64,000 nucleotides of DNA from Wyeomyia smithii (taxonomy: Eukaryota; Arthropoda; Insecta; Diptera; Culicidae): assembly GCF_029784165.1 (NCBI RefSeq), contig NC_073696.1, positions 246,259,971-246,323,970 on the forward strand, given 5' to 3'. The position numbers and the translations under genes are program-made. The notes below the pieces were generated by a model. It searched no databases. It saw only the letters and a list, made by a program, of their open reading frames with translations, and was not told the DNA's origin. This document shows positions 23,401 to 34,909 of this stretch, in pieces; within the stretch, counting starts at the first letter, position 1, and each line of letters begins with the position of its first letter.

Positions 23401-26188
23401 GAGTTTCTTTTTCTCTATAATTAATACCAATCTTTGAACCGCTCTAACAATTGTAAAGCAACAGCCACAGCGAAATAAGATTAAATGGATAGACAGGATA
23501 ATACCGGCATTGTGCTTATTTTTTAATCATTTTATTGCAGTGCAGTATATCTGACGACAGCCAATTTGTCTCCTGAGGAAAGTGGCCGAGCGCTTTGTTG
23601 TAGTCCATAAGACGCCTATTTATTACAAATTAGAAGCTCAACGCATGAAAGAAGTACACTGTTGTTTGTAATTTTCGTCCATTGTGCTCAAAGTTGCAAT
23701 ACGGTTGTGCAGGATTGTCCTTTTTCAAATGGTTTGGTAACAAGTTTCATATTTCACAGTGTCCTGCTGCAACCCCTTCTCGCAACGAAGCTGGTCTACG
23801 AAGTTGTTTGCGAAAGTAATAAAAATCTGTTATTACTTTCCAACCGCAAACAGGAGTACCCTTCCGGAGGCGTCCCGTTCGCCCGTCTAGGCTAAATCAT
23901 AACGGCACTCGGTTAGTGTGGAAGCTTACAACCTCTTCCGTAGCAAAGTGCTTGCTAAGGGCAATACACCAGCCAGGAGTGCCGATATGCCATCTCATCT
24001 TAATTGGAATGCATGACGGGTACCTGCCAACACTTGTTGGCCATTACCGTTTCGTTCGTGTGTGCCAGAGTGCACCCAATTTATCTCTTTCACCCTTTTG
24101 CACGATGACGGGGAGAAGGGATGAAGTGACACATTGTTCGTTTCGGAATCGTTGGCACAGGGTAAGCTCAAATTCAATTCGCGCCTTGGTTTTTCCAATT
24201 GATCGAAAAGGCAAAACCAGCAGCGCCGGCGGAATTCTAAGCAGGTATCCAACGATGAAAGTAGATTTGCCTAGCTTTTGGTTTCGATTTAGCTAATCGA
24301 GATTAGCGTCGTTCGGAAAGGTAACCGGGGGCCTTCACAAGAAGAAAAGATTTCCTATCTTAATAAGCTTACTCAGCATTCCTAAACTGCGAGAACTGAT
24401 ACTAGGAAAATTGTCATTAGCATGCGGCAGTGTGGCAAACTGAAGTAGTGAAGGCACTCGCAGTCGAACTGATTAGGTCCTACGGTGTAGCACTTCAAAT
24501 CGTGTAAGTCGTGATGAGCTTTCCTTTTTGGTTGTTTACGCTTTCTGCGACACAAAACATAAAGCCAACTGATTTAGATAGTGTTTGTCGCAGACGAACG
24601 AAAGTTGATAACAAGACACAACAATATAGCACCAATCTCTTGCAGGTTGAGTTGGAAAAAAAGGAAAGTTGCATTTTAAAGAAATAAGCCCAAGTTGCGC
24701 ACAAAATAAAAACAGATTTTTTCGGTTGAGCTGATATCTTATATGAATGATCAGCTATTTGATCCACACGTTTTGTATAAGTACTGCTCACAACACTGGA
24801 AGTAAAATTCCAGAATGAAAATGAAGACAAATTCTCTGTACGCTAATGTTATTATTAAGCCGTAATGAAAAATTTTACAAAAAGGCGGGGTCACGGAGAC
24901 AATGAAATAGCAAACAAAAGGATACAGCTTCGATAGAACCGGATTGCGCGCCAACATGGGAAAACTAAATAAATAACAATCATAGTAGAAAAGCTTCGTA
25001 GCTGCAAGGTTACAGAGTTCGCTTCGGTCTGAATCTCAATAAAACCAGGTCATTCGTTGTCATTGTCCTTAAAACAAAACTGAATTGTTGGAGTCCGATT
25101 GCTGATATTATTCCTCATGCGAGAAAAGACGCGTTACGCGCCGCTTCGCTTTCAGTATAGTATTGGCCTTTTTTCTCGCAAAAAAACAGACGGCGCGGCG
25201 TAGATGATAGAATGAGGCAATTAGAAAAAGAAGATGGACCACTCTGCACACAGTTTGTAGAAAGTACATTTGTTTTTCATCAACTCTATAACCGTCAACA
25301 AGCATATCGTTGGCACCAAAAATAAGCGACAAAGGAACCAAGACTTGCGTACGTTTGCTGTTGCAAGGAGAGCTAGCCAAGCACACTGGGTTCGAAGCTA
25401 AAGCTAAATTGATGCTGTTACGAAATACACTAGCTCGAAGTAAATTGTTTCATTCATCCTGCAAATTACAATTGGCTCTTCCCACACACACAAAGTCGAT
25501 CTAGGGTCACAAAGACGATCTAGAAGCAATTTTGTATTTTCTTTCCTTGCCGAATATAAAATGTGCGACCGCAGTTCTACCTTTATTCCAAGCGGTTTAA
25601 AAGTTGCAGTAGAAGCCCTTGAAATAGAATTATTCCTCACTAAATGCGATTAAATTATGATCATCGGACTAGTTTGATTTATGTAAATTAGAAACTGGAT
25701 CTGCAACGACACAACTCGGGAAAATCTTTTGATAATTAAGTAAAAAGAAAAGCTGCCAGAAATTACAAGAAAACATTCCGTGTCAGAAAATCAACAGACT
25801 TGCCGGGTGCCACTGTTATGACAATCCCAAAGGTACTTGTTAGAGTTCTGAAATAATTTATTTGAAGCTGTGAACTAGCGTGGGCAAAACTGATTTGTAC
25901 TTCGAAAAAGAAAATTGTTTCAGAAATAATTTTTTCAGCACTATTTGCAATTTTTTGGTGAGTGGTGAAAACTTCATGAATTAAATAATTTTAAGGTGTT
26001 CAAAAGTGACATTCGTGTGTCATAATTGTGACACCGGCATGTTTATTTGATTTATCGTCATTGTGGATTGCCAATCGCCGATGACACTGGTTGTTTCTAG
26101 TTCTCTTATTTTTTTCTCGCACACTGGAAGCAAGCAAACAACACATATCACAACACACGTTACCAGCAAGCGCACAATTAACTATTGG
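20446..26188. other. Long single-copy-looking interval, no gene supported
   Basis: The best open stretches (about 103 codons near 21,540-21,850 and 126 codons near 23,916-24,296, plus strand) show no recognisable domain, codon bias or splice-supported continuation. Composition is more balanced than in the transposon-rich parts (for example 22,740-23,000 and 23,880-24,250), which would fit host intergenic or intronic DNA. Small non-coding RNAs or short exons cannot be excluded by eye. Confidence 0.45.
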
Positions 26189-26380
26189 CAGTACCCAAAT
26201 GACTGGAAGTGAGCACGCTAGATCCAGACAGAATCATTAATATGTTCAGTGGTGCTACATACATGTCTGTGAGACGGTGCTTTTTACACAGACGGGAGAT
26301 CCGAAACCTAGTGCTCTGGAAGATGATCTCACATCAACATTGATGTCTGCTGGTTTTCTCTGCTGCTCCGTCCGCTATGG
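26189..26380 (+). repeat. ~190-bp direct repeat, copy 1
   Basis: Matches 27,318-27,500 in the same orientation (CAGTACCCAAAT, CCAGACAGAATCA, ACATGTCTGTGA, TCTAGTGCTCTGGAAGATGA). Separated from its partner by about 0.94 kb, which includes a MITE and a palindrome. Confidence 0.8.
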
Positions 26381-26713
26381 AATGTTACAGAGCAGTTTCA
26401 TAAAAAATGTCCCAGACGCCATTTTGTGCTAATGCTTGAATTTTTTGGAACACGTCTCATTTTCGAGAAGCTATTGAAAAATGTTATTTTTGGAAGATAT
26501 TATTGATAACAAATATTTTTAGGGCTAAAACGGGTTTTTCAATCGGTATCACATCTTGGGCAAAGTTATAGATAATAATTTTATCTTTCTGGAAAAAATG
26601 TACACTCTGAAAAAAACTTATTTAATTTTTGAAAATAAGTTAAAAGAACAATTTAAAATTAAATATCTAAAAAAGCTCAATTTTTTAAAATCTGTTTTTT
26701 TTTATGAAAACTA

Positions 26714-26960
26714 GGGTAATCGCTCCATTATTCATCTCAACAGGTAGGTGCACCTATATTCATCTTATTTCTCTCATTTATTTAATTTACCGTAGAATTT
26801 CTAAAAATTTTGAAAGTAAATCTATTTGCTCCTCGATTTTGTCAAGTGGTTGAAAGTTTTACGTTGGAAATATGGTAAATTCTGATGAAAAATTGATCAA
26901 AAAGGCGCCATTAGATGAGTTTATGTACTGAGATGAATATAGAAGCGACAAAAGATTACC
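26714..26960. mobile_element. TA-flanked MITE, family B copy 1 (247 bp)
   Basis: Ends GGGTAATCGCTCC and GATTACC are inverted, with TATTCATCTCA-like subterminal words at both ends and TA on each side (26,712-26,713 and 26,961-26,962). It matches 34,647-34,884 when reversed. No coding capacity; a Tc1/mariner-type MITE is the likeliest class. Confidence 0.75.
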
Positions 26961-27054
26961 TAAAAAATTCAAATTTTTTTTTCCGATCAAGAAAAAAAAG
27001 TTATGACTTTACGAAAAAAAAATTTTTTTAATTTTTATTTCCGAGGAGCATATT

Positions 27055-27255
27055 TTTTTGGAAGAACAAAATTTATCTACAACTTTGCCGAAGACACTAT
27101 GCCAATCATTGAAACCGTTTTGGCTGTAGAAATATTTTTTATTTACAAAAGAGCACATTAGGCGAATTAAAAATATTTTTATAATCAAAACGGTTTGTTT
27201 GATTAGCATAGTCTCTTTGGCAATGTTGAAGATAAAAATTGTGTCCTTCCATAAA
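27055..27255. repeat. Imperfect palindrome, ~65-bp arms
   Basis: Left arm 27,055-27,122 (ATCTACAACTTTGCCGAAGA ... ACCGTTTTGG) pairs with right arm 27,185-27,255 (AAAACGGTTTGTTTGATTAG ... TTGGCAATGTTGAAGATAAA), leaving a loop of about 60 bases. A GTACACTNTGAAAAAA word occurs on both outer sides (about 26,609 and 27,261). Likely part of a foldback-type repeat. Confidence 0.6.
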
Positions 27256-27317
27256 AAATGTACACTGTGAAAAAATTAAAATTTTTTGTTCAAAATATCA
27301 TTACTTTTTTCCTGATT

Positions 27318-27500
27318 CAGTACCCAAATTACTAGAAGCGTACACGCTACATCCAGACAGAATCACTAACATGTTCAGCAGTGCTACAGACATGTCTGTG
27401 ACGGTGCTTTTCACACAGACGGGAGTTCCAATATCTAGTGCTCTGGAAGATGATCTCTCATCACCATAACCGTCTGCTGTTTTGCTACTCCGTCCGTTGC
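27318..27500 (+). repeat. ~190-bp direct repeat, copy 2
   Basis: Partner of 26,189-26,380. It differs from it by scattered substitutions and small indels, so the duplication is not recent. Confidence 0.8.
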
Positions 27501-28499
27501 AGCAAAAACTATTCAGACATAAAATCGCCGCCTGCTGAGCTGCAGCATGTCTGCTTGCTGATGGTCAATACACTTTCCAGCAAATCATCCTTTTGCAACA
27601 GTAATCGGGTAGACAATGAAGACTGAATTTCTGTATGCTAGCTTTTATACGTGAATACTGAAAGTTATACTTCTAGTGGGAGTGATGATAGTGCATTCGA
27701 GCGAGCAAAGCAAAGAATAAATCGATTAGGAAAACAAATCGTTTGTTTACTTTAGTGTAGGCTGTACTGGGAAACAATAATAGTGATTGGTTGTTTAGTT
27801 TTAATTAGACTGACTCTACATTTTTCAATAGTACAATATTTAACATCACGAAATCAACAATTTTCCGCATTTTGGTGGAGCTAATATTCTAATCGATTTT
27901 TGTAAAAATTAGAGAAACCCGTTGAAAACTGACTGAGTTTGAAACTTTTGAAAGTGGACAGTTTTCGTGATGCACTTCAAATAATTCCAAAACATGTTAA
28001 AATTTTTCCTTTGTTCTGAGTGAGTGTAAGCTCGAGCTTGCAATACAATATAATATAAAAATTTTATAATGGCAAAATGTAAAAAAGTTGTCGAGGTTGT
28101 GTATGATACACGACCGCCATCTTTTTAATGAGTTTTTGCAATAAGTTAGAGAATATACTCGATCAGTTGTTATCAATTCGATGGTCTGAAGCAGTTAATT
28201 TTTTTTCTCATCTATTAGCGGTTAATTTTAGTAATATTTTTTTTCAATTTGCTCTTTTTGCATCATTCAGTTGTTAACTATATAGAGAAGCGTTGGTTAA
28301 TTACTTTGAAGTCATTCGGAAATAATGCTAGAGGTTACTGGAGTGCAGTTGTCGATAGAGTACCTTTAATTAGAGTTTTGTGATAAGAAAAAAAGATGAG
28401 TTTTGTGAGAATTTCAATTAGAGGCAAGAATATGAGTTTTGCGAGAATTTATCTTGCAAGTTTTGTCGAACTAATTTCTATTCTTACAACGACTTTTTG
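27501..28499. other. AT-rich non-coding interval
   Basis: No gene or element end supported. It contains the ACATTTTTCAATAGTACAAT word at about 27,819, also present near 30,301, and in shorter form near 19,376 and 46,837. Confidence 0.4.
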
Positions 28500-28509
28500 C
28501 TCGTCAAGA

Positions 28510-28720
28510 TTTAAGCTCATTAAGGCAGACAGCGTATGCAGCTGGGGGAGCGTAAAATAAGCGAACTGAAAATTGGATACATACTTGGAAAAAGTATACC
28601 GCATCCAGCCGGTACACGAACCCACAATCTTCTTATCTCCGGCATGGCGTTTAATCCAATTAAACTATTGGGATGGTGACACCTTTCCAAAATCTATAAT
28701 CGTATCACATTTCATTGCCG
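28510..28720 (-). repeat. tRNA-like repeat family, diverged copy 1
   Basis: Same orientation as 29,500-29,700. The tRNA-like core (about 28,600-28,665) aligns with that copy, but the B-box on the minus strand reads GGTTCGTGTAC instead of GGTTCGAGTCC, so its polymerase III promoter is probably dead. Shared flanks: AAAATAAGCGAACTG on one side and CAATCTATANNCGTATCACATT on the other. Confidence 0.65.
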
Positions 28721-29499
28721 CCTATTCTATTGCTCACCCTATCAACTACACTAGTGTCTCGTATAGATACGGTATATTTTTCCAATTCTGTATTACATTT
28801 TTTAGTTCGCCTCTTGCAAGAGGACAGTATAATATGAAGGGTCATTATTTTCCCAAAAATTGCCTGATAGTTCAAGCTCTAGAACATATTGGCTATTTTT
28901 CAAACAACTGGTTTAATTTTATTCCAAGAGTAAACTAAACGTCAATGTTTGCTTATCAAAGTATTTGGGTAGCTACTAATCTAGAATAAATACCCAGTCA
29001 GAATTTTCATACGAATATTCGTGTTTTGATTGGAATATTCGTTTTCAATCACACAAACTCGCATTAAATGAGGAAAAATAGCATTACTGTTTCAGAGTTG
29101 ATATACGTAATGAGGAATAAAAGTGTATAATTCATTGATATGAGTGTCGATACACGATAATGATATTAAACTTGAACCATTTTATCTCATACTGTCTTAC
29201 GATTCTAAGTCTAAAATCGTAAATCAGTTAGATCCCGGCATGAAACTAACGGTTAGAAACTAACTTTTTCGCATCATAAGAAGCATTGTAGCTGATTTCG
29301 ACCTCGTTGAGACATAGTCACGATAATTGTTATTCATTTATGTACGATTTGTGGTTGACTGGGTAGTGAAGTATCATGTACGTCAGTTTCGTTTAAATAA
29401 GCTTGCGTCGTAACCGACGTCTCTTCTCAAGCATTCCATGCTGAAGATGAAGCGGCGTCGTTCGGCCATTTTGAACTGTTTTTTAATAGCCCGGAAGTC

Positions 29500-29700
29500 A
29501 TGTTCATTAAGCAGACAATGTGTGCAGTATGGAAAGCGAAAAATAAGCGAACTGGAAATATGGTACAGATTTGGAAAAATACACCGTATCCCGACGGGAC
29601 TCGAACCCGGCAATCTCCCTGTCTCCGGCATGGTGTTTTGACCAATTAAACTACGGGGGACGGTGGTACTGTTCCACAATCTATATGCGTATCACATTCA
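29500..29700 (-). repeat. tRNA-like repeat family, copy 2 with intact A and B boxes
   Basis: On the minus strand the core reads GTAGTTTAATTGG (fits the polymerase III A-box TRGYNNARNNGG) and, about 33 bp further, GGTTCGAGTCC (perfect B-box). T-arm pairing CGGG/CCCG is visible, but the acceptor and anticodon arms do not fold cleanly, so I call it a tRNA-derived repeat and not a tRNA gene. It forms an inverted repeat with the copy starting at 29,697. Confidence 0.7.
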
Positions 29701-30115
29701 AAACACCATGCCGGAGACAGGGAGATTGCGGGTTCAAGTCCCGTCAGGATGCGGTATATTTTTTCAAATCTGTACCAATTTTCCAGTTTGCTTATTTTTC
29801 GCTTTCCCTACTGCACACAATATAAAAAAACAATATCGCACGCTAGCCTGGGGGTTAATGCGGTCTCGATCAACTAGATTAGTTGAGAGAATTCGTTATC
29901 GATATTGTTTTCGGCACATTTTGTATATTGTAGGATAAGTACAACGATACACCGTGCCCCAGAGCTGAGTCGAGAAAACTTCCAGCTCGAAAAGTTCCTC
30001 GACCTGATCGGGAATCGAACCCGATATCACAACCGTGTGGGAGAGCTAGCCGACCGACATCGCTAACCACAGAACCACGGGAACCCTACTGCACACATTG
30101 TCTGCTTTAATTAAC
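29697..30115 (+). repeat. tRNA-like repeat family, copy 3, interrupted by a SINE
   Basis: Plus-strand copy starting CAAAACACCATGCCGGAGAC, with GGTTCAAGTCCCGTC as B-box. The A-box end is missing. After CCCTACTGCACACA (29,806-29,819) it is split by the SINE at 29,820-30,083 and resumes at 30,084 with TTGTCTGCTTTAATTAACATG, the complement of the left flank of copy 2 (29,490-29,515). Copies 2 and 3 therefore form a head-to-head palindrome with arms of roughly 150 bp or more. Confidence 0.75.
29820..30083 (-). mobile_element. tRNA-derived SINE with 14-bp target duplication
   Basis: A perfect direct repeat CCCTACTGCACACA flanks it (29,806-29,819 and 30,084-30,097). Reading the minus strand, the 5' end begins TTCCCGTGGTTCTGTGGTTA, with a good A-box (TGGTTCTGTGG) and a perfect B-box GGTTCGATTCC about 46 bp later. 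A non-tRNA body follows (GAGGAACTTTTCGAGCTGG, ACGGTGTATCGTTG), and then a short A/T-rich 3' end with T-runs on the plus-strand complement (ATATAAAAAAACAATAT). It resembles mosquito SINEs. Established knowledge: SINEs are copied by the machinery of a non-LTR element; the partner is not identifiable from this sequence. Confidence 0.88.
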
Positions 30116-30579
30116 ATGAATGTTAACGGGTAAAAATAGAAATTCAGCCCGGAAGTCATCATGCTGGAATTCAAAATGTCGATAGGTGTCTATTTCCGGT
30201 CTCTGGAAATTATGTTGGTTCTGAAAATACATGTATTGGATGGTGTTCGGCCTTTTCTTTTGGCTCTGTTGATCGCAATCTGGGAACAAAACAGGGCCCT
30301 ACATTTTTCAATAGTACAACAAATATACAGAAGTACAATGTTCTGTATTCTGGTAGATGCGTAACTTATCATCCAATCGATTACTGAATGAGTTATAAGT
30401 ATTTGGAACTGGACAATGCTCGTAACGTTTTCGATGTTTAGATTTTCATCTTGCACCCTGATTCTGAGAAAATGTTGTCGTTAGACGTAATTCTCTGTTT
30501 AAATATTGAGGTTGCATTATATTGATGGTTTTTTTGTTCACACAACATTTTACCCCTTTTCCCGATCATCTTGTTGTCA

Positions 30580-31290
30580 ACGAATGTACTGTATAATATT
30601 GACCATACATTTCAATAAACTTATGGTTTTTGTTGGAAAATCACGGATAAATAAAGAAAAACGTGTATTACCCTAAATATTAAAAGTTTGTCGAGCTTAA
30701 ATTCAAAATTACTCGAAAACCGATGCATTTAGAATGTTAGCTACTAAGAGCTTTTTGATTTAAAATAGCTGTCTGAATTTTTCAAATCATTTGAATACAA
30801 AAACTTGGAAAAATGTTGAAATTAGAAGTTTTTAGAAAAATTAATCGTCCATAAAAAAATTGATTTTAATTTCTCCATGGACATTTTTTGAAAAGTTCCG
30901 TAATAACTTCAAGTTTTTCTGAGAAATAAAATAAAAATTAACCCTATTTTGTTATTGAAATTCAGTGTTTATAATCAATTATAATTATTATAATTATTTT
31001 TGGTCAAATTTTTTTTTCTCAGTGTATATTTTTATGAAGCATTAATTCCTTACAACTCATTCTTAGACAGTTTTTCGATATAACTAAAGGTTTCTGAGCT
31101 ACAAAGCTTTGAATAAAACCTATGGCAAAACTCACACGCCCTTCTGGAAAACAACTTATGGATTTAAAAAATCTCTCCACCTGTGAAAAATGCTCGATTT
31201 GCTAAGCAAAATACGTGTGCAAAGTTTCATTCTGATAAAAAATGGTCGATTAAATGTTTGCGTATCTCCAGGTCATTTGAGATGATTATG
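30580..31290 (-). repeat. Dispersed repeat family A, copy 3
   Basis: Same orientation as copy 2 (19,700-20,445) but more diverged: AAACCGATGCATTTAGAATG, AAATGCTCGATTTGCTAAGC and CGTGTGCAAAGTTTCATTCT are shared with substitutions. No reading frame or terminal repeats. Confidence 0.75.
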
Positions 31291-31439
31291 CTCACAATCT
31301 AATAATGGAGTCCCACCCTTCTACATCGTGATACAGAGTAGAGGAGATATCAACTGATGTTACAGGAAGCAAAAAACTAGAATGTTTCAGTAATTTTAAC
31401 TGTATTCATTTTTAAAGGGGAGCCTATGAGGGTTATGAT

Positions 31440-32110
31440 TTCAGATGACCATTAGAATTACACTGGTCAACCTAAGGCTCAAATAGAAAATATTCAACGC
31501 GCCGAAAGCTCCCACCCATTCCAACACCAACGTTAACCGTGCGCCTTCTTTCACTGTAGAATTGATGGCGACCCCAAATATTTTCTTGTACAAAATTGTG
31601 CAATATGATCGAACGCACATTTCTCTGTAGTATCATATTAGGGTGGAATCTAGCATCTAACTTTCTTATCATTGCATAGAGAGTTAAACAGTATTCTACA
31701 ATGTTGTAGCCACCTCAATTTTGCGCAACTGTATAGGAAAAAGTTTTATTCTATTGTTAAAAATAACCAATTGAAAGTTGTTTTCCTTAATCACAAGAAG
31801 AAACCTGAAAACTGAAGCATTATAGCTATTTAATCATTCTTGTGAATTCTTGTGAATTGGTACCTAGCCATTTGAAAAACGCGTCAACTGCTTCCAAGCA
31901 CTCCAACGTTAACCGTGCGTCCCCTTCCACTGTTCAATCGATGGAGACGCCAAATATCCATTTCACAGCGTTCTAGGGTACGAGTTTAGCGGAAATTTTG
32001 ACCTAGAGTTCGAAAGTAATATTCTAGAGAAATTTTTTTCTTTTGCAGGGTTTTTACATTTGATGAGACGGTCATCACGAATTAGGTTGACCAAAAATTT
32101 TTCCATATAC
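31440..32110 (+). repeat. Module family C: two tandem units (~380 bp)
   Basis: Each unit carries CCAACGTTAACCGTGCGYC, then GAATCGATGGAGACGCCAAA (diverged in the first unit, 31,561), then GTTCTAGGG...GAGTTTAGCG. The second unit's landmark is at 31,941, 380 bp after the first. Similar units recur at 34.2-35.3 kb (same orientation) and at 38.2-38.5 kb (inverted). No coding potential. Class unknown; could be a satellite-like part of a larger transposon. Confidence 0.65.
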
Positions 32111-32499
32111 AGGGTGTAAGGGAGCTCACTGAAAATCCCTCGAGGGGCGATAGAGGACCCTATTTAATGAAAAAAAAAAAAAAATCTTTCTACGCATACG
32201 GCCCAAATTTAACTACTGCAGATTTATTCACTATTTTCAGTTTTCGGTTATGTTTGCTTTAACGAGCTCTAGTTCAAGAAATGTTATAGCTAGCTCAATT
32301 CTGTTGGTTTCGTTGGAAAGCTGAGAAAATTTTGTTATCAGAAGTTTCTTAAAAACGTCGAACTAGAGAGAATAAGAAACATTTAAAAAGGAACAAAGAT
32401 GAAGTCAAATGTTTTTCTAGAACTAAAATGCAATTTTTTCTCTGAAATGTGAGTTAAACATACGTTTTGTTGTTAATAAAATTGAACATTGAAGTCTAC

Positions 32500-32934
32500 T
32501 CTACAAGGAAATAAAACAGCAGGATTTTTTTTACTTTACATGCTCACTTTTTCCCCTGTTCATTTTACTAATCTTTTCGGTCTTGTTACATTTAATCGAG
32601 TGGTGAACTAAATAAAGCAATTCGCTCTCCTTCACATGTGATGATAGAGGGAAGTTGATCATTTAAACTTTTTAAGGCTAAACATTACCAGCTTTCTTAA
32701 ACGGGGATAAATTTTTTTGTCTCTCCTCAGTTGCTTTCAAAAAATTCCACAGTACTATCCGGTAAACCTGGTTCAAAACAATTTGTTTTCGCGGTTGTTT
32801 CTCTAGTATTTAATCACGTTGCTGCTTAGGCACTGAAAATCTTCGGGAGTTATAGGTCAGCGACAGCGGTTTCCTAGATCAACAGTTTAAAAAAATATTT
32901 TGTCATCCTAATTTGTGATAACATAAAGATAACC
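32500..32934 (+). repeat. Segmental repeat D, copy 1
   Basis: Aligns in the same orientation with 37,200-38,300 (CGGTCTTGTTACATTTAATC, TTGATCATTTAAACTTTTTA, CAGTTGCTTTCAAAAAATT, CCGGTAAACCTGGTTCAAAA, GATCAACAGTTTAAAAAAAT). Copy 1 is interrupted at its right edge by the CCCGGGAA-rich element; copy 2 is interrupted by a ~598-bp insertion at a different point. Confidence 0.8.
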
Positions 32935-33930
32935 GCCTGCAATCCCGGAAACGATTTCCCGGGAATTGCCTTTTCCCGGAATTCCCAGATCCCGGGAATA
33001 GGAATATTGATTCCCGGGATCCCGGGATTCCCGAGCTCCTCGGAAAATTTTCCATACAATATTGCAATAAAACTAAATATCGTATCAAAACACGAAACTT
33101 ACATCGTAGAAGTGTAGAGCAGCTTCATAGTGTGCATTATACGAAGCAAATATTTGCTTGAAACGACGATCAATATTTGCTTGCCGTGTAATATCAAATT
33201 ATTTGCTTAATCTATTTGTCAAAAATATATGCTGTTTTATTCAGTAAACGATAAGCTAAGAAATATTTTCTTCGTCTCATGTCTTTTTTTGCTAGTGAGT
33301 TTACTACTAAGCGGATAGTTGCTTGATTTTTCATTGTTTATTGACAAAAAAATTTGAAACCTGTAAATTGATAAAAAAAATTGAAGCCCGTAAATCAATG
33401 CGACCAGAAATAAATAAATTAATAAAACTCAGTCAGTGTAACTTGGGTCGTGGCCGCGATTTTACATTAATTACGAAGGCATTCAAATACTCTAAAATCT
33501 GGCTGCCAAACACTCAGCTTTATCTTCAACAAACTAAAAGTATTGGACTCTTCAGTTTCTAATGAAATGTAGCAAGAGCTTGATTTAGAAGTATTTTAGA
33601 AATCAGACACCAGCGGTGATTCAGCGATCTTAAGCAAAGTTTTACAGAAGGGAACTACATTATTTGGGCTTAACGAGAAATTGTCAGCGGAGCTGAGGCG
33701 ATTGATAGACGATTGTTCATGAATTTCTGGAGTGAACTTGAATAAATTTTGTTCTTCAATTGATAATGAAATTGTAAACGATTGTTTGAAACTTTTTATT
33801 AATAAACATTATTTGAAATCTCATTTTTGCTAAGGATATTTTCCTTTCCCGGTTCCCGGGAATTCCCGGGAAATAAGATTTTTTATCCCCGTTTCCCGGG
33901 AAATCTATTGTCGGGAATATTGCAAACCCT
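32935..33930. mobile_element. hAT-like element with CCCGGGAATT palindromic ends
   Basis: The left end (TGCAATCCCGGAAACGATTT, CCCGGGAATTG, ATCCCGGGAA) and the right end (reverse complement AGGGTTTGCAATATTCCCGA, TTTCCCGGG) are inverted, and both are full of CCCGGGAATT palindromes within ~130 bp. This end architecture parallels the ACCGGT-rich hAT element at 15.6 kb. The interior is AT-rich; the one open stretch (33,323-33,562, 79 codons, plus) is Lys-rich and unrecognised. The left edge is placed where segmental repeat D stops matching its second copy. I could not find a clean 8-bp duplication, so classification and right edge are tentative. Confidence 0.55.
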
Positions 33931-34219
33931 ATTTTAAATAGTGAAACAAATATAATCAGCAAGTCACAATTTCATGCATTCTGGCAGACCATGAATCGAA
34001 AATTCAAAAGCTCTTTGCGATCACCTTTCAACGCACAATGCACAATCTAATAATGGAGATCTGCTACAACAATCACATCATCTTGTCCTGAAGAAAACGT
34101 TAAACAAGAATATTTCAGAGATTTTAACTATATTTATATATTTGAAACTGCTCCGAATCGTTTTGCTGTTTAAAGGGAAATTGTGTAATATTGATCACAC
34201 ATTCCGGTAAACCTAAGAG

Positions 34220-34640
34220 GTTTATGATTCCAGATGACCATTAGAATTACACTGGTCAACACAGGTGCGGCCCTAGGCCTCAAACTGGAAAAAATAAGGA
34301 TTACAGCTATTTAACCATTCCTGTGAATTTTGATGTCTAGCCATTTCAATAACGCGTCAAAAGCTACCTTCCACTCCAACACCAACGTTAACCGTGCGCC
34401 CCCTTTCACTGAATCGATGGAGACGCCAAATAATGATTGCACAGCGTTCTAGTGAACGAGTTCAGCGAGAAATTTCTGTAATTACAAATTAGGGTAGCCA
34501 AAAGTATCGATGAAATTCAGCATCTAACTTTCTTATCGTTGCATATGGAGTTGAATAATGTTCTACAATGTTGTAGACTCTTCAATTTTGCGCAACTTTG
34601 TAAAGAAAGTTTTGTTCTATCGTTAAAAATAACCAATTTA
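34220..34640 (+). repeat. Module family C, unit 3
   Basis: Shows AACACCAACGTTAACCGTGC, CGATGGAGACGCCAAATAAT and CAGCGTTCTAGTGAACGAGT, followed by GCATCTAACTTTCTTATCGT and TTCTACAATGTTGTAGACTC. Opens with ATTACACTGGTCAAC, as the unit near 31,455 does. Confidence 0.65.
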
Positions 34641-34646
34641 GATGTA

Positions 34647-34884
34647 GGGTGATCACTCCTATATTAATCTCAGTACCTATATTCAACTCATCACGCCTTT
34701 TTGATCAATTTATCGTCGAATTTTACCATATTTTTAACGTAAAACTTTCAAAATCGAGACAACATTGAGAAGCAAATAGATTTACTTTCAAAATTTGCAG
34801 AAATTTGACGGTAAATTGGACAAATGAGAGAAATAAGATGAATATAGGTACACCTGCTTATTGAGATGAATGGAGCGATTACCC
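34647..34884. mobile_element. TA-flanked MITE, family B copy 2 (238 bp)
   Basis: GGGTGATCACTCC at the left and GGAGCGATTACCC at the right, flanked by TA (34,645-34,646, 34,885-34,886). The whole is the reverse of 26,714-26,960. It is inserted between two family C modules; removing it brings their spacing to about 420 bp. Confidence 0.8.
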
Positions 34885-34909
34885 TATTTTACTAAATCTC
34901 AAGAAGAGA

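Noticed and set aside
23916..24296. 126-codon plus-strand frame as a host gene
   Set aside because: No recognisable domain, no splice-supported extension and nothing unusual in codon use; open frames of this size are expected by chance here.
29590..29665. Minus-strand tRNA gene
   Set aside because: A and B boxes are good, but the acceptor and anticodon stems do not pair properly and related copies occur nearby, so it is a tRNA-derived repeat.
30000..30080. Second tRNA gene on the minus strand
   Set aside because: It is the 5' part of a SINE bounded by a 14-bp target duplication, with a non-tRNA body after the B-box.
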